Shown here one piece after another: positions 1-5,974 of a stretch of DNA of 8,607 nucleotides; the stretch's first letter is position 1, and every line of letters starts with the position of its first letter. The notes under the pieces are model-generated. The model saw nothing but the letters and a program-made list of their open reading frames with translations, had not been told where the DNA came from and searched no databases. Position numbers and translations under genes: made by a program. Location: NCBI GenBank assembly GCA_030632175.1, contig DAOVVG010000088.1:1-8607 (forward strand), in the 5' to 3' direction. Source of the stretch: Gammaproteobacteria bacterium. GTDB taxonomy: Bacteria; Pseudomonadota; Gammaproteobacteria; UBA9214.

Positions 1-22
1 GGGAAATTTACTGGATAAGGCA
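1..22 (+). other. rpsJ-rplC spacer end with rplC ribosome-binding region
   Basis: This short piece precedes rplC and contains GGAT (13-16) and AAGG (17-20). GGAT is at usable SD distance from the ATG at 23; AAGG is rather close. The rplC frame stays open to the window edge, but the L3 family begins with M-(T)-I-G, so the ATG at 23 is the start. Another frame ends in TAA at 16-18, but its five preceding codons (GKFTG) do not look like an S10 C-terminus, so I call it noncoding. Confidence 0.55.
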
Positions 23-667
23 ATGACTATCGGAATAGTAGGACGCAAGGCAGGTATGACGCGCATCTTCAAGGAAGATGGCGCTTCGGTACCCGTGACA
101 GTACTTTCGGTGGAGCCGAACCGGGTGACACAGCTCAAGACCGTCGAGAATGACGGCTACCGCGCGCTTCAGGTCACAACCGGATCTCGCCGTGCTTCAC
201 GCGTTACAAAACAGATGGACGGGCACTATGCCAAGGCCGGGTCGGAAGCAGGTCGTGGTCTGTGGGAATTTCGCCTGGATGATGGCGAAGGTGATGAGAT
301 TGAAATCGGTAACGAGATCAAGGTAGAGATTTTCGAGGAAGGCCAGAGCGTTGATGTGACAGGCACCTCGATCGGCAAGGGTTATGCCGGTGTTATCAAG
401 CGCCACAATTTCAGCATGCAGGATGCCACGCACGGCAACTCGATTTCGCACCGTGCGCCAGGTTCAATCGGACAATGTCAGACCCCCGGGCGCGTGTTCA
501 AGGGCAAGAAGATGGCCGGCCACATGGGTAACGTGAAGCGGACCACGCAGAACCTTGAAGTTGTGCGGGTTGATACAGAACGCAACTTGTTGCTGGTCAA
601 GGGCGCGGTCCCAGGCTCAAAAGGCGGCAATGTCATTATCCGTCCGGCAGTTAAAGGAGCGAAATAA
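23..667 (+). CDS. rplC: 50S ribosomal protein L3
   Basis: L3 is an early-assembling 23S rRNA-binding protein whose long central loop reaches towards the peptidyl-transferase centre. The 214-residue product opens with IGIVGRKAGMTRIF (3-16) and carries the family block GRGLWEFRL (77-85), THGNSISHR (136-144), GSIGQCQTPGRVFKGKKMAG (147-166) and ERNLLLVKGAVPG (186-198). Gln153 corresponds to the glutamine methylated by PrmB in E. coli (Q150), so PrmB modification is plausible. E. coli has Asn where Cys152 stands; as I recall, Cys is normal in some other gammaproteobacteria. The product is about five residues longer than in E. coli, mainly from an acidic insertion near residues 86-95. Its TAA overlaps the ATG of rplD by one base (TAATG), implying coupled translation. 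Confidence 0.98.
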   Translation: MTIGIVGRKAGMTRIFKEDGASVPVTVLSVEPNRVTQLKTVENDGYRALQVTTGSRRASRVTKQMDGHYAKAGSEAGRGLWEFRLDDGEGDEIEIGNEIKVEIFEEGQSVDVTGTSIGKGYAGVIKRHNFSMQDATHGNSISHRAPGSIGQCQTPGRVFKGKKMAGHMGNVKRTTQNLEVVRVDTERNLLLVKGAVPGSKGGNVIIRPAVKGAK

Positions 668-1269
668 TGGAATTGCAGCTGCAGGGTTCGGGTTCAATGA
701 AGGTGTCTGATGAGACCTTTGGACAGGAATTTAAAGAAGCACTGGTTCACCAGGTTGTAACGGCCTGCCTGGCTGGTGCGCGCGCCGGGACTGCGCAGCA
801 GAAAACACGCTCTGATGTTAGTGGTGGTGGTATTAAGCCCTGGCGCCAGAAAGGTACCGGGCGTGCGCGCTCTGGAACCATCCGCAGCCCGATATGGAAG
901 GGTGGTGGTGCTACATTTGCCTCCAGGCCGCGTGATTACACGCAAAAGATTAACCGCAAGATGTTTCGGGCGGCCATGCGTTCAATTCTTTCAGAATTGG
1001 TACGCCAGGAAAGGCTGGTTGCTGTTGACACTTTTGCTGTTGATGCACCGAAGACGAAACAGCTGGCCGCAAAGCTTGCTGAGCTGGGGCTGGATAAAGT
1101 CCTGATTGTCACGGATGCGGCGGATGACAACCTGTATCTCGCAGCACGTAATCTGCCGGGCGTAGCAGTTTGTGATGAGGCCAGTGCAGATCCTGTCAGC
1201 CTGGTAGGTTTTGACAAGGTGTTGATGACAAAGGGCGCGCTGGAAAAAATTGAGGAGCGGTTGTCATGA
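667..1269 (+). CDS. rplD: 50S ribosomal protein L4 (also S10-operon autoregulator in E. coli)
   Basis: L4 binds 23S rRNA domain I, and its extended loop lines the exit-tunnel constriction with L22. The 200 residues match E. coli L4 (201) throughout: MELQL start, ALVHQVV (25-31), the basic tunnel loop KPWRQKGTGRARSG (57-70) with SPIW (74-77), the SILSELVRQERL block (106-117) and NLYLAARNLPG (155-165). Macrolide-resistance changes in other species map to the KPWRQKGTGRAR segment, which looks wild type here. In E. coli L4 also represses its own operon through the leader upstream of rpsJ; that leader is outside the window, so autoregulation here is inference. AAAGGAG (653-659), seven bases before the ATG, is among the best SD sequences in the window. 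The end overlaps rplW by four bases (ATGA). Confidence 0.98.
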   Translation: MELQLQGSGSMKVSDETFGQEFKEALVHQVVTACLAGARAGTAQQKTRSDVSGGGIKPWRQKGTGRARSGTIRSPIWKGGGATFASRPRDYTQKINRKMFRAAMRSILSELVRQERLVAVDTFAVDAPKTKQLAAKLAELGLDKVLIVTDAADDNLYLAARNLPGVAVCDEASADPVSLVGFDKVLMTKGALEKIEERLS

Positions 1270-1562
1270 ACCAGGAACGCATAATGAAGGTTTTGATTTC
1301 GCCGGTCGTCTCTGAAAAGAGTACGCGACTTGCTGATGCGAACCGGCAGTTTGTATTCAAGGTCGTCAAGGATGCCAGCAAGCCGGAAGTACGCAAAGCG
1401 GTGGAACTGATGTTTGATGTCAAGGTAGATGCTGTTCAGATTACCAACGTGAAAGGCAAGACCAAGCGTTCCGGATCTACCATGGGCAAGCGTTCTGACT
1501 GGAAAAAAGCGTTTGTGACCCTGGCTGAAGGGCACGATATTAATTATATGGGAGCGGAGTAA
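1266..1562 (+). CDS. rplW: 50S ribosomal protein L23
   Basis: L23 sits beside the exit-tunnel opening and is the docking site for trigger factor and the signal recognition particle. The 98-residue product has the usual bacterial length. It shows the N-terminal PVVSEK motif (13-18), whose Glu17 matches the E. coli chaperone-docking glutamate, then the FKVVKDASKPEVRKAVE block (31-47), the extended loop VKGKTKRSG (62-70) and GKRSDWKKAFVTL (74-86). The ATG at 1266 is preferred over the in-frame ATG at 1284 because E. coli L23 also has a short charged lead-in (MIREERLLKVL) and because GAGGAG (1252-1257) lies eight bases upstream. The ATGA overlap with rplD implies coupling. A 41-nt spacer follows. 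Confidence 0.97.
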   Translation: MNQERIMKVLISPVVSEKSTRLADANRQFVFKVVKDASKPEVRKAVELMFDVKVDAVQITNVKGKTKRSGSTMGKRSDWKKAFVTLAEGHDINYMGAE

Positions 1563-1603
1563 GGCGTGGTTTGCCTGCGCACTTCGTTTGAAAGGAAAAG
1601 AAC

Positions 1604-2431
1604 ATGCCACTGATTAAAGCCAAACCAACTTCACCGGGTCGCCGGTTTGTCGTTCAGGTGTCAACTCCCGGTTTGCACAAGGGCAAGCCGCATGCTGCCC
1701 TGCTTGCGCCGAAATCCAGTACTGGTGGACGTAACAATGGTGGTCGGATTACAACCCGGCATCGTGGTGGCGGACACAAGCAGCGTTACCGAATTGTAGA
1801 TTTCAAGCGTAACAAGATTGGTGTGCCGTCAAAGGTAGAACGCATCGAGTATGATCCGAATCGTTCTTCGCACATCGCTTTGTTGCTGTTTGCGGACGGT
1901 GAGCGTCGCTATATCCTGGCGCCCAAGGGTGTTGAGGTGGGTGATGAGATCCGCAATGGCAGTGATGCGCCGATCAAGCCGGGCAATGCCATGCCCATGC
2001 GTAATATCCCGGTGGGTACGCTGATTCATAATATTGAGATGAAGCTGGGCAAGGGCGGACAGATTGCCCGCAGCGCCGGCAGCAGTGCGCAACTGATTGC
2101 GCGCACAGGTGAACACGCAACATTACGTCTGCGTTCAGGTGAAATGCGCAAGGTTCTGGCAGACTGTATCGCAACAATTGGCGAAGTCGGGAATACAGAG
2201 CATGGTTTGCGCTCACTGGGCAAGGCCGGCGCCAATCGCTGGCGTGGCAAGCGCCCGACTGTACGTGGTGTGGCAATGAACCCGGTAGACCACCCGCATG
2301 GTGGTGGTGAAGGCCGGACTGCAGGTGGTCGCCATCCTGTCAGTCCCTGGGGTACGCCGGCAAAGGGTTATCGCACGCGCAGCAACAAGCGTACCGATAG
2401 CATGATAGTTAGACGCCGTAACAAGAAATAA
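1604..2431 (+). CDS. rplB: 50S ribosomal protein L2
   Basis: L2 is a large-subunit core protein needed for subunit joining and peptidyl-transferase activity, and it contributes to bridge B7b. The 275 residues (273 in E. coli) contain an OB-like domain with GGRNNGGRITTRHRGGGHK (41-59) and RYRIVDFKRN (61-70), an SH3-like domain starting near residue 125, and a C-terminal block with MNPVDHPHGGGEG (225-237). His230 corresponds to the E. coli histidine (H229) implicated in activity. The basic tail from 251 onwards penetrates the rRNA in known structures. AAAGGA (1591-1596) lies seven bases before the ATG. The TAA overlaps the ATG of a six-codon ORF that bridges to rpsS (see findings). Confidence 0.98.
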   Translation: MPLIKAKPTSPGRRFVVQVSTPGLHKGKPHAALLAPKSSTGGRNNGGRITTRHRGGGHKQRYRIVDFKRNKIGVPSKVERIEYDPNRSSHIALLLFADGERRYILAPKGVEVGDEIRNGSDAPIKPGNAMPMRNIPVGTLIHNIEMKLGKGGQIARSAGSSAQLIARTGEHATLRLRSGEMRKVLADCIATIGEVGNTEHGLRSLGKAGANRWRGKRPTVRGVAMNPVDHPHGGGEGRTAGGRHPVSPWGTPAKGYRTRSNKRTDSMIVRRRNKK

Positions 2432-2451
2432 TGACTGAGGAATGTAAATAG
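2431..2451 (+). other. Six-codon ORF bridging rplB and rpsS, possible coupling element
   Basis: The frame reads ATG ACT GAG GAA TGT AAA TAG (MTEECK). Its ATG overlaps the rplB TAA by one base (TAATG), and its TAG overlaps the rpsS GTG by one base (TAGTG), so it fills the intergenic gap exactly. The rpsS SD sequence GAGGAA (2437-2442) lies inside it. No SD precedes it, so any translation would come from ribosomes reinitiating after rplB. It may be coincidental; no function is claimed for the peptide. Confidence 0.2.
2437..2442 (+). promoter_or_regulatory. Shine-Dalgarno sequence supporting the GTG start of rpsS
   Basis: GAGGAA is eight bases upstream of GTG 2451 and is complementary to the anti-SD end of 16S rRNA. 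It fixes the rare GTG start: the encoded ARSIRKGPF matches the S19 N-terminus, and the next Met codon is internal, at residue 39. Confidence 0.75.
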
Positions 2452-2723
2452 TGGCACGTTCTATAAGAAAAGGTCCGTTTATTGATACCCATCTCCAGAA
2501 GAAGGTGGACAAGGCTGTGGCAGAAAACAGCAAGCGCCCCATCAAAACCTGGTCACGACGTTCCATGGTCATTCCGGAAATGGTTGGCCTGACGATAGCG
2601 GTGCATAACGGCCGTCAGCATGTCCCCGTGGTGATTAACGAGAACATGGTGGGGCATAAACTGGGTGAGTTCGCGCTGACCCGTACCTTTCGCGGCCACG
2701 TGGCTGACAGAAAAGCGAAGTAA
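2451..2723 (+). CDS. rpsS: 30S ribosomal protein S19
   Basis: S19 is a small-subunit head protein that contacts S13 and forms part of the A-site finger bridge region. The 90 residues (92 in E. coli) include SIRKGPFID (4-12), the RPIKTWSRRSMVIPEMVG block (29-46), HNGRQHVPV (52-60) and the signature MVGHKLGEFALTRTFRGH (66-83). The start codon is GTG, the only non-ATG start I assign here. The product is truncated at the C-terminus by a couple of residues relative to E. coli, which is within normal family variation. It follows rplB by 19 nt and precedes rplV by 12 nt. Confidence 0.97.
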   Translation: MARSIRKGPFIDTHLQKKVDKAVAENSKRPIKTWSRRSMVIPEMVGLTIAVHNGRQHVPVVINENMVGHKLGEFALTRTFRGHVADRKAK

Positions 2724-2735
2724 GAGGATAGACAG

Positions 2736-3071
2736 ATGGAAGTCAGTGCGACCCTGAAACAGATTCACATTTCGCCGCAGAAGGCACGTCTGGTTGCAGA
2801 CCAGGTGCGCGGGCTGCCGGTTGAAAAGGCGTTGAACGTGCTCATGTTCAGTCCGAAAAAAGCGGCTGATATTGTGCGAAAGGTGTTAGAGTCCGCGATT
2901 GCAAATGCCGAGCACAATGAAGGCGCTGATATTGATGAGCTGAAGGTGTCGGCTATCTATGTTAACGAGGCGCGCACGCTTAAGCGTTTTCGTGCACGAG
3001 CCAAAGGCCGTGGCACACGTATTCTGAAACGAAACAGTCACATCACCGTCAAGGTGGGTGACAGTCAATAA
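2736..3071 (+). CDS. rplV: 50S ribosomal protein L22
   Basis: L22 binds all six 23S rRNA domains in known structures, and its long beta-hairpin forms the tunnel constriction with L4. The 111 residues contain ISPQKARLVADQVRG (12-26), the strongly conserved VLESAIANAEHN (50-61), and the hairpin region TLKRFRARAKGRGTRILKR (81-99), followed by NSHITVKV (100-107). The hairpin tip shows no deletion of the kind seen in some macrolide-resistant mutants. The N-terminus is shorter than in E. coli (MEVSATLKQ against METIAKHRHAR). AGAGGA (2723-2728) lies seven bases before the ATG and overlaps the rpsS stop. Confidence 0.97.
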   Translation: MEVSATLKQIHISPQKARLVADQVRGLPVEKALNVLMFSPKKAADIVRKVLESAIANAEHNEGADIDELKVSAIYVNEARTLKRFRARAKGRGTRILKRNSHITVKVGDSQ

Positions 3072-3095
3072 CCAGGTAGAGGCATAAAGAGCGGT

Positions 3096-3773
3096 ATGGG
3101 TCAAAAAGTACATCCAACGGGCATCAGGCTCGGCATCGTCAAGGACTGGACGTCTACGTGGTATGCCGATTCGAAAAATTTTGCCGATTACCTGAATATG
3201 GATCTCGAGATTCGGGAGTTCCTCAGGAAGCGTCTTTCGCAGGCGTCGGTCAGTCGTATTCAGATTTCACGCCCGGCACATAATGCCGTGATAACGATTC
3301 ACACCGCACGTCCGGGAATCGTTATCGGCAAGAAAGGTGAGGATATTGATCGTCTGCGCAAGGAAGTAACTGCGCGCATGGGTATACCGGTCAATATAAA
3401 TATTGAAGAGATACGCAAGCCGGAACTTGATGCAACGCTGGTCGCAGAAAGTGTTGCCCAGCAGCTGGAACGCCGTATTATGTTTCGCCGCGCCATGAAG
3501 CGCGCGGTCAGTAATTCCATGCGCATCGGTGCGCAGGGTATCAAGATCAAGGTCGGCGGCCGTTTGAACGGTGCTGAAATAGCCCGCAGCGAATGGTATC
3601 GCGAAGGGCGCGTGCCGTTGCACACGCTGCGTGCGGATATTGATTATGGTACAGCTGAGGCCAATACAACCTATGGTGTAATTGGTGTGAAAGTATGGAT
3701 ATTCAAGGGTGAGGTTATCGGTAAGGTGGCCGAGGAAGCCGAATCTGAAGCACCGCGTAAAGCGGCCTCCTGA
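3096..3773 (+). CDS. rpsC: 30S ribosomal protein S3
   Basis: S3 lies at the mRNA entry channel; with S4 and S5 it forms the ribosomal helicase that opens structured mRNA. The 225 residues begin MGQKVHPTGIRLGI and include a type-2 KH domain with the G-X-X-G loop IGKKGE (77-82). Arg131, Arg132 and Lys135 align with the E. coli residues implicated in helicase activity. The C-terminal domain includes GIKIKVGGRLNGAEIAR (148-164) and the signature region up to VWIFKGEV (200-207). The acidic/alanine-rich tail from 211 is slightly shorter than in E. coli, a variable region. The nearest SD, AAGAG (3087-3091), is only fair. The stop is doubled (TGA TAG). Confidence 0.98.
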   Translation: MGQKVHPTGIRLGIVKDWTSTWYADSKNFADYLNMDLEIREFLRKRLSQASVSRIQISRPAHNAVITIHTARPGIVIGKKGEDIDRLRKEVTARMGIPVNINIEEIRKPELDATLVAESVAQQLERRIMFRRAMKRAVSNSMRIGAQGIKIKVGGRLNGAEIARSEWYREGRVPLHTLRADIDYGTAEANTTYGVIGVKVWIFKGEVIGKVAEEAESEAPRKAAS

Positions 3774-3788
3774 TAGCGGAGAATATTC

Positions 3789-4202
3789 ATGTTACAGCCA
3801 AAAAGAACCAAATTTCGCAAGCAGCAGAAGGGTCGCAACCGTGGACTGGCGCTGCGCGGCAGCAAGGTCAGTTTCGGTGAGTATGCGCTGAAGTCTACCG
3901 ATCGTGGCCGGATGACAGCCCGCCAGATCGAAGCTGCACGTCGTACCATTACGCGCCATGTAAAGCGCGGTGGCAAGCTCTGGATTCGCGTGTTTCCGGA
4001 TGTGCCGATTACCAAGAAGCCTATTGAAGTACGCCAGGGCAAGGGTAAGGGTAATGTTGAATACTGGATTGCGCAGATTCAGCCGGGTCGAATTCTGTAT
4101 GAGATTGAAGGCGTGTCGGAAGACGTTGCACGCGAGGCTTTTAAGCTGGCAGCAGCGAAATTGCCTTTCAAAACAGCCTTTGTGGCACGGACGGTGATGT
4201 GA
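3789..4202 (+). CDS. rplP: 50S ribosomal protein L16
   Basis: L16 is a late-assembling protein that helps position A-site tRNA near the peptidyl-transferase centre. The 137 residues (136 in E. coli) start MLQPKRTKFRK and include GRNRG (15-19), RGRMTARQIEAARR (39-52), RVFPDVPITKKP (67-78), GKGKGNVEYW (84-93) and EAFKLAAAKLP near the C-terminus. Arg82 aligns with E. coli Arg81, the arginine hydroxylated by the oxygenase RoxA (YcfD), and its context is preserved; whether this host has that enzyme cannot be seen here. GGAG (3778-3781) precedes the ATG by seven bases. The TGA shares its final A with the ATG of rpmC (TGATG). Confidence 0.98.
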   Translation: MLQPKRTKFRKQQKGRNRGLALRGSKVSFGEYALKSTDRGRMTARQIEAARRTITRHVKRGGKLWIRVFPDVPITKKPIEVRQGKGKGNVEYWIAQIQPGRILYEIEGVSEDVAREAFKLAAAKLPFKTAFVARTVM

Positions 4203-4405
4203 TGAAAGCTGTAGAATTACGAACCAGGTCAGTCAGTGAGCTCAAACTAGAGCTGCATAACCTTTTGCGGGAGCGTTTCAACCTCAGCATGCAAAAGGGA
4301 ACAGGCCAGCTTTCACGTCCTGACCAGGTAAAGAAAGTGCGCAGGGACATTGCAAGGATCAATACGGTTTTAACAGAGAAAGCCAGGATGAGTGACGCAT
4401 CATGA
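4202..4405 (+). CDS. rpmC: 50S ribosomal protein L29
   Basis: L29 is a small two-helix protein at the tunnel exit next to L23. The 67 residues align with E. coli L29: MKAVELRTRSVSEL start, LLRERFNLSMQKGTGQL (21-37) and VKKVRRDIARINTVL (43-57). I chose ATG 4202 over the adjacent in-frame GTG at 4199 because the family begins M-K-A; the GTG would add only one Met. The ATG overlaps the rplP stop by one base, and I see no convincing SD upstream, so translation probably depends on terminating rplP ribosomes. The C-terminal ARMSDAS tail is a few residues longer than in E. coli and includes the four bases shared with rpsQ. Confidence 0.96.
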   Translation: MKAVELRTRSVSELKLELHNLLRERFNLSMQKGTGQLSRPDQVKKVRRDIARINTVLTEKARMSDAS

Positions 4406-4662
4406 ACGACGTAGCGGCTACAAAACGTACTGTTACCGGCAAGGTAATCAGCAGCAAGATGGACAAATCAGCCACCGTGCTGATAGAGCGTAAGGTAAAA
4501 CACCCCGTTTACGGGAAGTACATACGTCGTTCGACAAAGTTGCACATCCATGATGCAGACAATAGCTGTCAGGATGGCGACATGGTGACGATTGAAGAAT
4601 GTCGCCCGATTTCCAAGACGAAGTCCTGGAAACTGGTGGCGGTTGTCGGACGTAACGACTAA
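4402..4662 (+). CDS. rpsQ: 30S ribosomal protein S17
   Basis: S17 is a primary 16S rRNA-binding OB-fold protein in the lower body of the 30S subunit. The 86 residues (84 in E. coli) show TVTGKVISSKMDKSATV (10-26), the signature RKVKHPVYGKYIRRSTKLHIHD (30-51, less its ends) and GDMVTIEECRPISKTKSW (59-76). The start overlaps rpmC by four bases (ATGA), giving tight coupling; a weak AGGA lies near 4387. This is the last gene of the classical S10 operon. No hairpin followed by a T-run is visible after its TAA, so readthrough into rplN is likely. Confidence 0.97.
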   Translation: MNDVAATKRTVTGKVISSKMDKSATVLIERKVKHPVYGKYIRRSTKLHIHDADNSCQDGDMVTIEECRPISKTKSWKLVAVVGRND

Positions 4663-4712
4663 TTCTGCGTCTACTGACGTAGTTGACGAACTAATACGAG
4701 CGGAATAGAAGC
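4663..4712 (+). promoter_or_regulatory. S10/spc operon junction with promoter-like hexamers and hairpin
   Basis: This 50-nt spacer is the longest in the window and occupies the place of the E. coli spc promoter. TTGACG (4683-4688) and TAGAAG (4706-4711) match the sigma-70 hexamers at 5/6 and 4/6 with a 17-bp gap. Initiation would fall near 4718, just inside rplN, which argues against an ordinary promoter. The spacer also folds: 4678-4684 pairs with 4689-4691 and 4695-4698, with a GACG loop and a three-base bulge. The sequence GAGCGGAA (4698-4705) serves as the rplN SD region. Confidence 0.25.
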
Positions 4713-5081
4713 ATGATTCAGATGCAATCAAAACTTGATGTCGCTGATAACAGCGGGGCGCGTCGTGTCCAGTGCATCAAGGTCCTGGGTGGATCGCACC
4801 GGCGCTATGCCGGTATCGGTGACATCATCAAGGTGAGTATCAAGGAAGCGATTCCTCGCGGAAAAGTGAAGAAAGGCGAGGTTTACAACGCTGTTGTCGT
4901 GCGTACCCGCAAGGGTGTGCGTCGTGATGACGGGTCGCTGATACGTTTCGACGGGAATGCTGCGGTGTTGCTGAATGCACAGCTGCAACCGATCGGCACG
5001 CGTATATTTGGCCCGGTTACCCGCGAACTGCGCAGTGAACGCTTTATGAAAATTATTTCGCTCGCACCGGAAGTTTTGTAG
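4713..5081 (+). CDS. rplN: 50S ribosomal protein L14
   Basis: L14 is a beta-barrel protein on the 50S interface that forms bridges to the small subunit and is the docking site of the silencing factor RsfS. The 122 residues (123 in E. coli) keep VADNSGARRVQCIKVLGGS (10-28), RRYAGIGDIIKVSIKEAIPR (30-49, the family signature), RFDGNAAVLLN (78-88) and the C-terminal RIFGPVTRELRSERFMKIIS (97-116). An in-frame ATG exists at codon 4 (4722), but MIQ is the conserved family N-terminus and GAGCGGAA lies seven bases before the first ATG. This is the first gene of the spc operon. Confidence 0.98.
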   Translation: MIQMQSKLDVADNSGARRVQCIKVLGGSHRRYAGIGDIIKVSIKEAIPRGKVKKGEVYNAVVVRTRKGVRRDDGSLIRFDGNAAVLLNAQLQPIGTRIFGPVTRELRSERFMKIISLAPEVL

Positions 5082-5091
5082 GAATTGAGTC

Positions 5092-5409
5092 ATGAATAGA
5101 ATCAAACAAGGCGATGATGTGATCGTGATCGCAGGCAAGGACAAGGGCAAGCAAGGCAGCGTAATACGTGTTTTGCCGAATGGTCATCTGATTGTCTCTG
5201 ACGTCAATATGGCGAAGAAGCACACCAAGCCAAACCCGAATCGTGGTCAGCCTGGCGGTATAATCGAGAAGGAAATGCCGATCGATCCATCCAACATCAT
5301 GTTGCTTAATCCGCAGACCGGGAAAGGTGACCGGGTAGGTTTCAAGTTCCTGGAAGATGGTCGCAAGGTGCGTTATTTCAAGTCCACCAGTGAAGTGGTG
5401 GACATCTAA
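5092..5409 (+). CDS. rplX: 50S ribosomal protein L24
   Basis: L24 is an assembly-initiating protein that binds the 5' region of 23S rRNA and sits by the tunnel exit. The 105 residues (104 in E. coli) carry an N-terminal KOW motif, DDVIVIAGKDKGKQGSVIRV (8-27), then KKHTKPNPN (42-50), QPGGIIEKE (53-61) and DRVGFKFLEDGRKVRYFKS (80-98). The start lacks the MAAK lead-in of E. coli; ATG 5092 is supported by TAGGAA (5079-5084), which overlaps the rplN stop eight bases upstream. The last codons (98-103) lie within a perfect eight-pair inverted repeat just before the rplE start. Confidence 0.97.
   Translation: MNRIKQGDDVIVIAGKDKGKQGSVIRVLPNGHLIVSDVNMAKKHTKPNPNRGQPGGIIEKEMPIDPSNIMLLNPQTGKGDRVGFKFLEDGRKVRYFKSTSEVVDI
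5382..5403 (+). repeat. Inverted repeat at the rplX 3' end, upstream of rplE
   Basis: GTCCACCA (5382-5389) and TGGTGGAC (5396-5403) are perfectly complementary around the six-base loop GTGAAG. It ends four bases before the rplX stop and 22 bases before the rplE ATG. CATC (5403-5406) could alternatively pair with GATG (5412-5415). No T-run follows, so it is not a terminator. The location is close to where E. coli S8 represses spc translation, but an eight-pair repeat is not rare by chance in a window this size. Confidence 0.35.
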
Positions 5410-5425
5410 GTGATGGTATAGAGAT

Positions 5426-5965
5426 ATGGCCAGGCTGAAAAACTTTTATTCCGAGACGGTAACCAAACAGCTCAAAGAGCAGTTTGGCTACAAGAACGTT
5501 ATGCAAATACCGCGTATTACCAAGATTACGCTCAATATGGGTGTGGGCGAAGCAATTGCTGATCGCAAGGTAATGGAGCATGCCGTTGGTGACATGACCA
5601 AGATTGCCGGTCAGAAGCCGATTGTAATCAAGGCGCGTAAATCGGTTGCCGGTTTCAAACTGCGTGAGGGCTGGCCGGTAGGCTGCAAGGTCACCCTGCG
5701 TAGTGAGAGGATGTACGAATTCCTTGACCGGTTGATCAGTGTTGCTATTCCGCGTATTCGTGACTTTCGTGGCATGAATCCGAAGTCCTTTGACGGTCGC
5801 GGCAACTACAACATGGGTGTGAAGGAACAGATTATTTTTCCCGAGATCGACTACGACAAGATTGACGCGTTGCGCGGTCTCGATATTACATTTACAACAA
5901 CTGCAAATACGGATGAGGAAGGACAGGCATTACTTGCTGCGTTTAACTTCCCGTTCAGGCACTGA
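5426..5965 (+). CDS. rplE: 50S ribosomal protein L5
   Basis: L5 binds 5S rRNA with L18 in the central protuberance and contacts P-site tRNA and S13. The 179 residues match the E. coli length exactly and contain NVMQIPRITKITLNMGVGEA (24-43), the ARKSVAGFKLREGWPVGCKV region (70-89), PRIRDFRGM (109-117), FDGRGNYNMGVKEQIIFPEI (122-141) and DEEGQALLAAFNFPFR (163-178). In E. coli the S8 repressor binds mRNA at this start. Here the first codons (MARLKNFY) lack the AAACTGCAT stretch that I recall mimics the 16S target, so E. coli-type control at this exact site is doubtful. The SD is weak: only TGATGG and TAGAG lie upstream. Confidence 0.98.
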   Translation: MARLKNFYSETVTKQLKEQFGYKNVMQIPRITKITLNMGVGEAIADRKVMEHAVGDMTKIAGQKPIVIKARKSVAGFKLREGWPVGCKVTLRSERMYEFLDRLISVAIPRIRDFRGMNPKSFDGRGNYNMGVKEQIIFPEIDYDKIDALRGLDITFTTTANTDEEGQALLAAFNFPFRH

Positions 5966-5974
5966 GGTAGGACG

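Noticed and set aside
476..481. Cys in the L3 GQCQTPG loop as a possible antibiotic-resistance change
   Set aside because: E. coli has Asn here, but Cys is, as far as I recall, wild type in other gammaproteobacteria such as Pseudomonas; the neighbouring glutamine is intact.
983..999. Seven-pair inverted repeat CAATTCT/AGAATTG in rplD
   Set aside because: Several seven-pair repeats are expected by chance in this window. It encodes the conserved SILSEL segment and has no regulatory position.
1563..1603. The 41-nt rplW-rplB spacer as a promoter or terminator
   Set aside because: I see no paired hexamers, no hairpin and no T-run; only the rplB SD AAAGGA stands out.
936..1610. A 224-residue antisense ORF across rplD, rplW and the rplB start
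   Set aside because: It is a shadow frame opposite three certain genes. Its protein shows no recognisable domain and it spans gene boundaries, as expected from codon bias alone.
2213..2572. A 119-residue antisense ORF over rplB and rpsS
   Set aside because: It lies opposite conserved ribosomal genes, has no family features and no convincing start signals.
4199..4201. GTG as the rpmC start
   Set aside because: The adjacent ATG gives the conserved MKA start; GTG adds only a Met.
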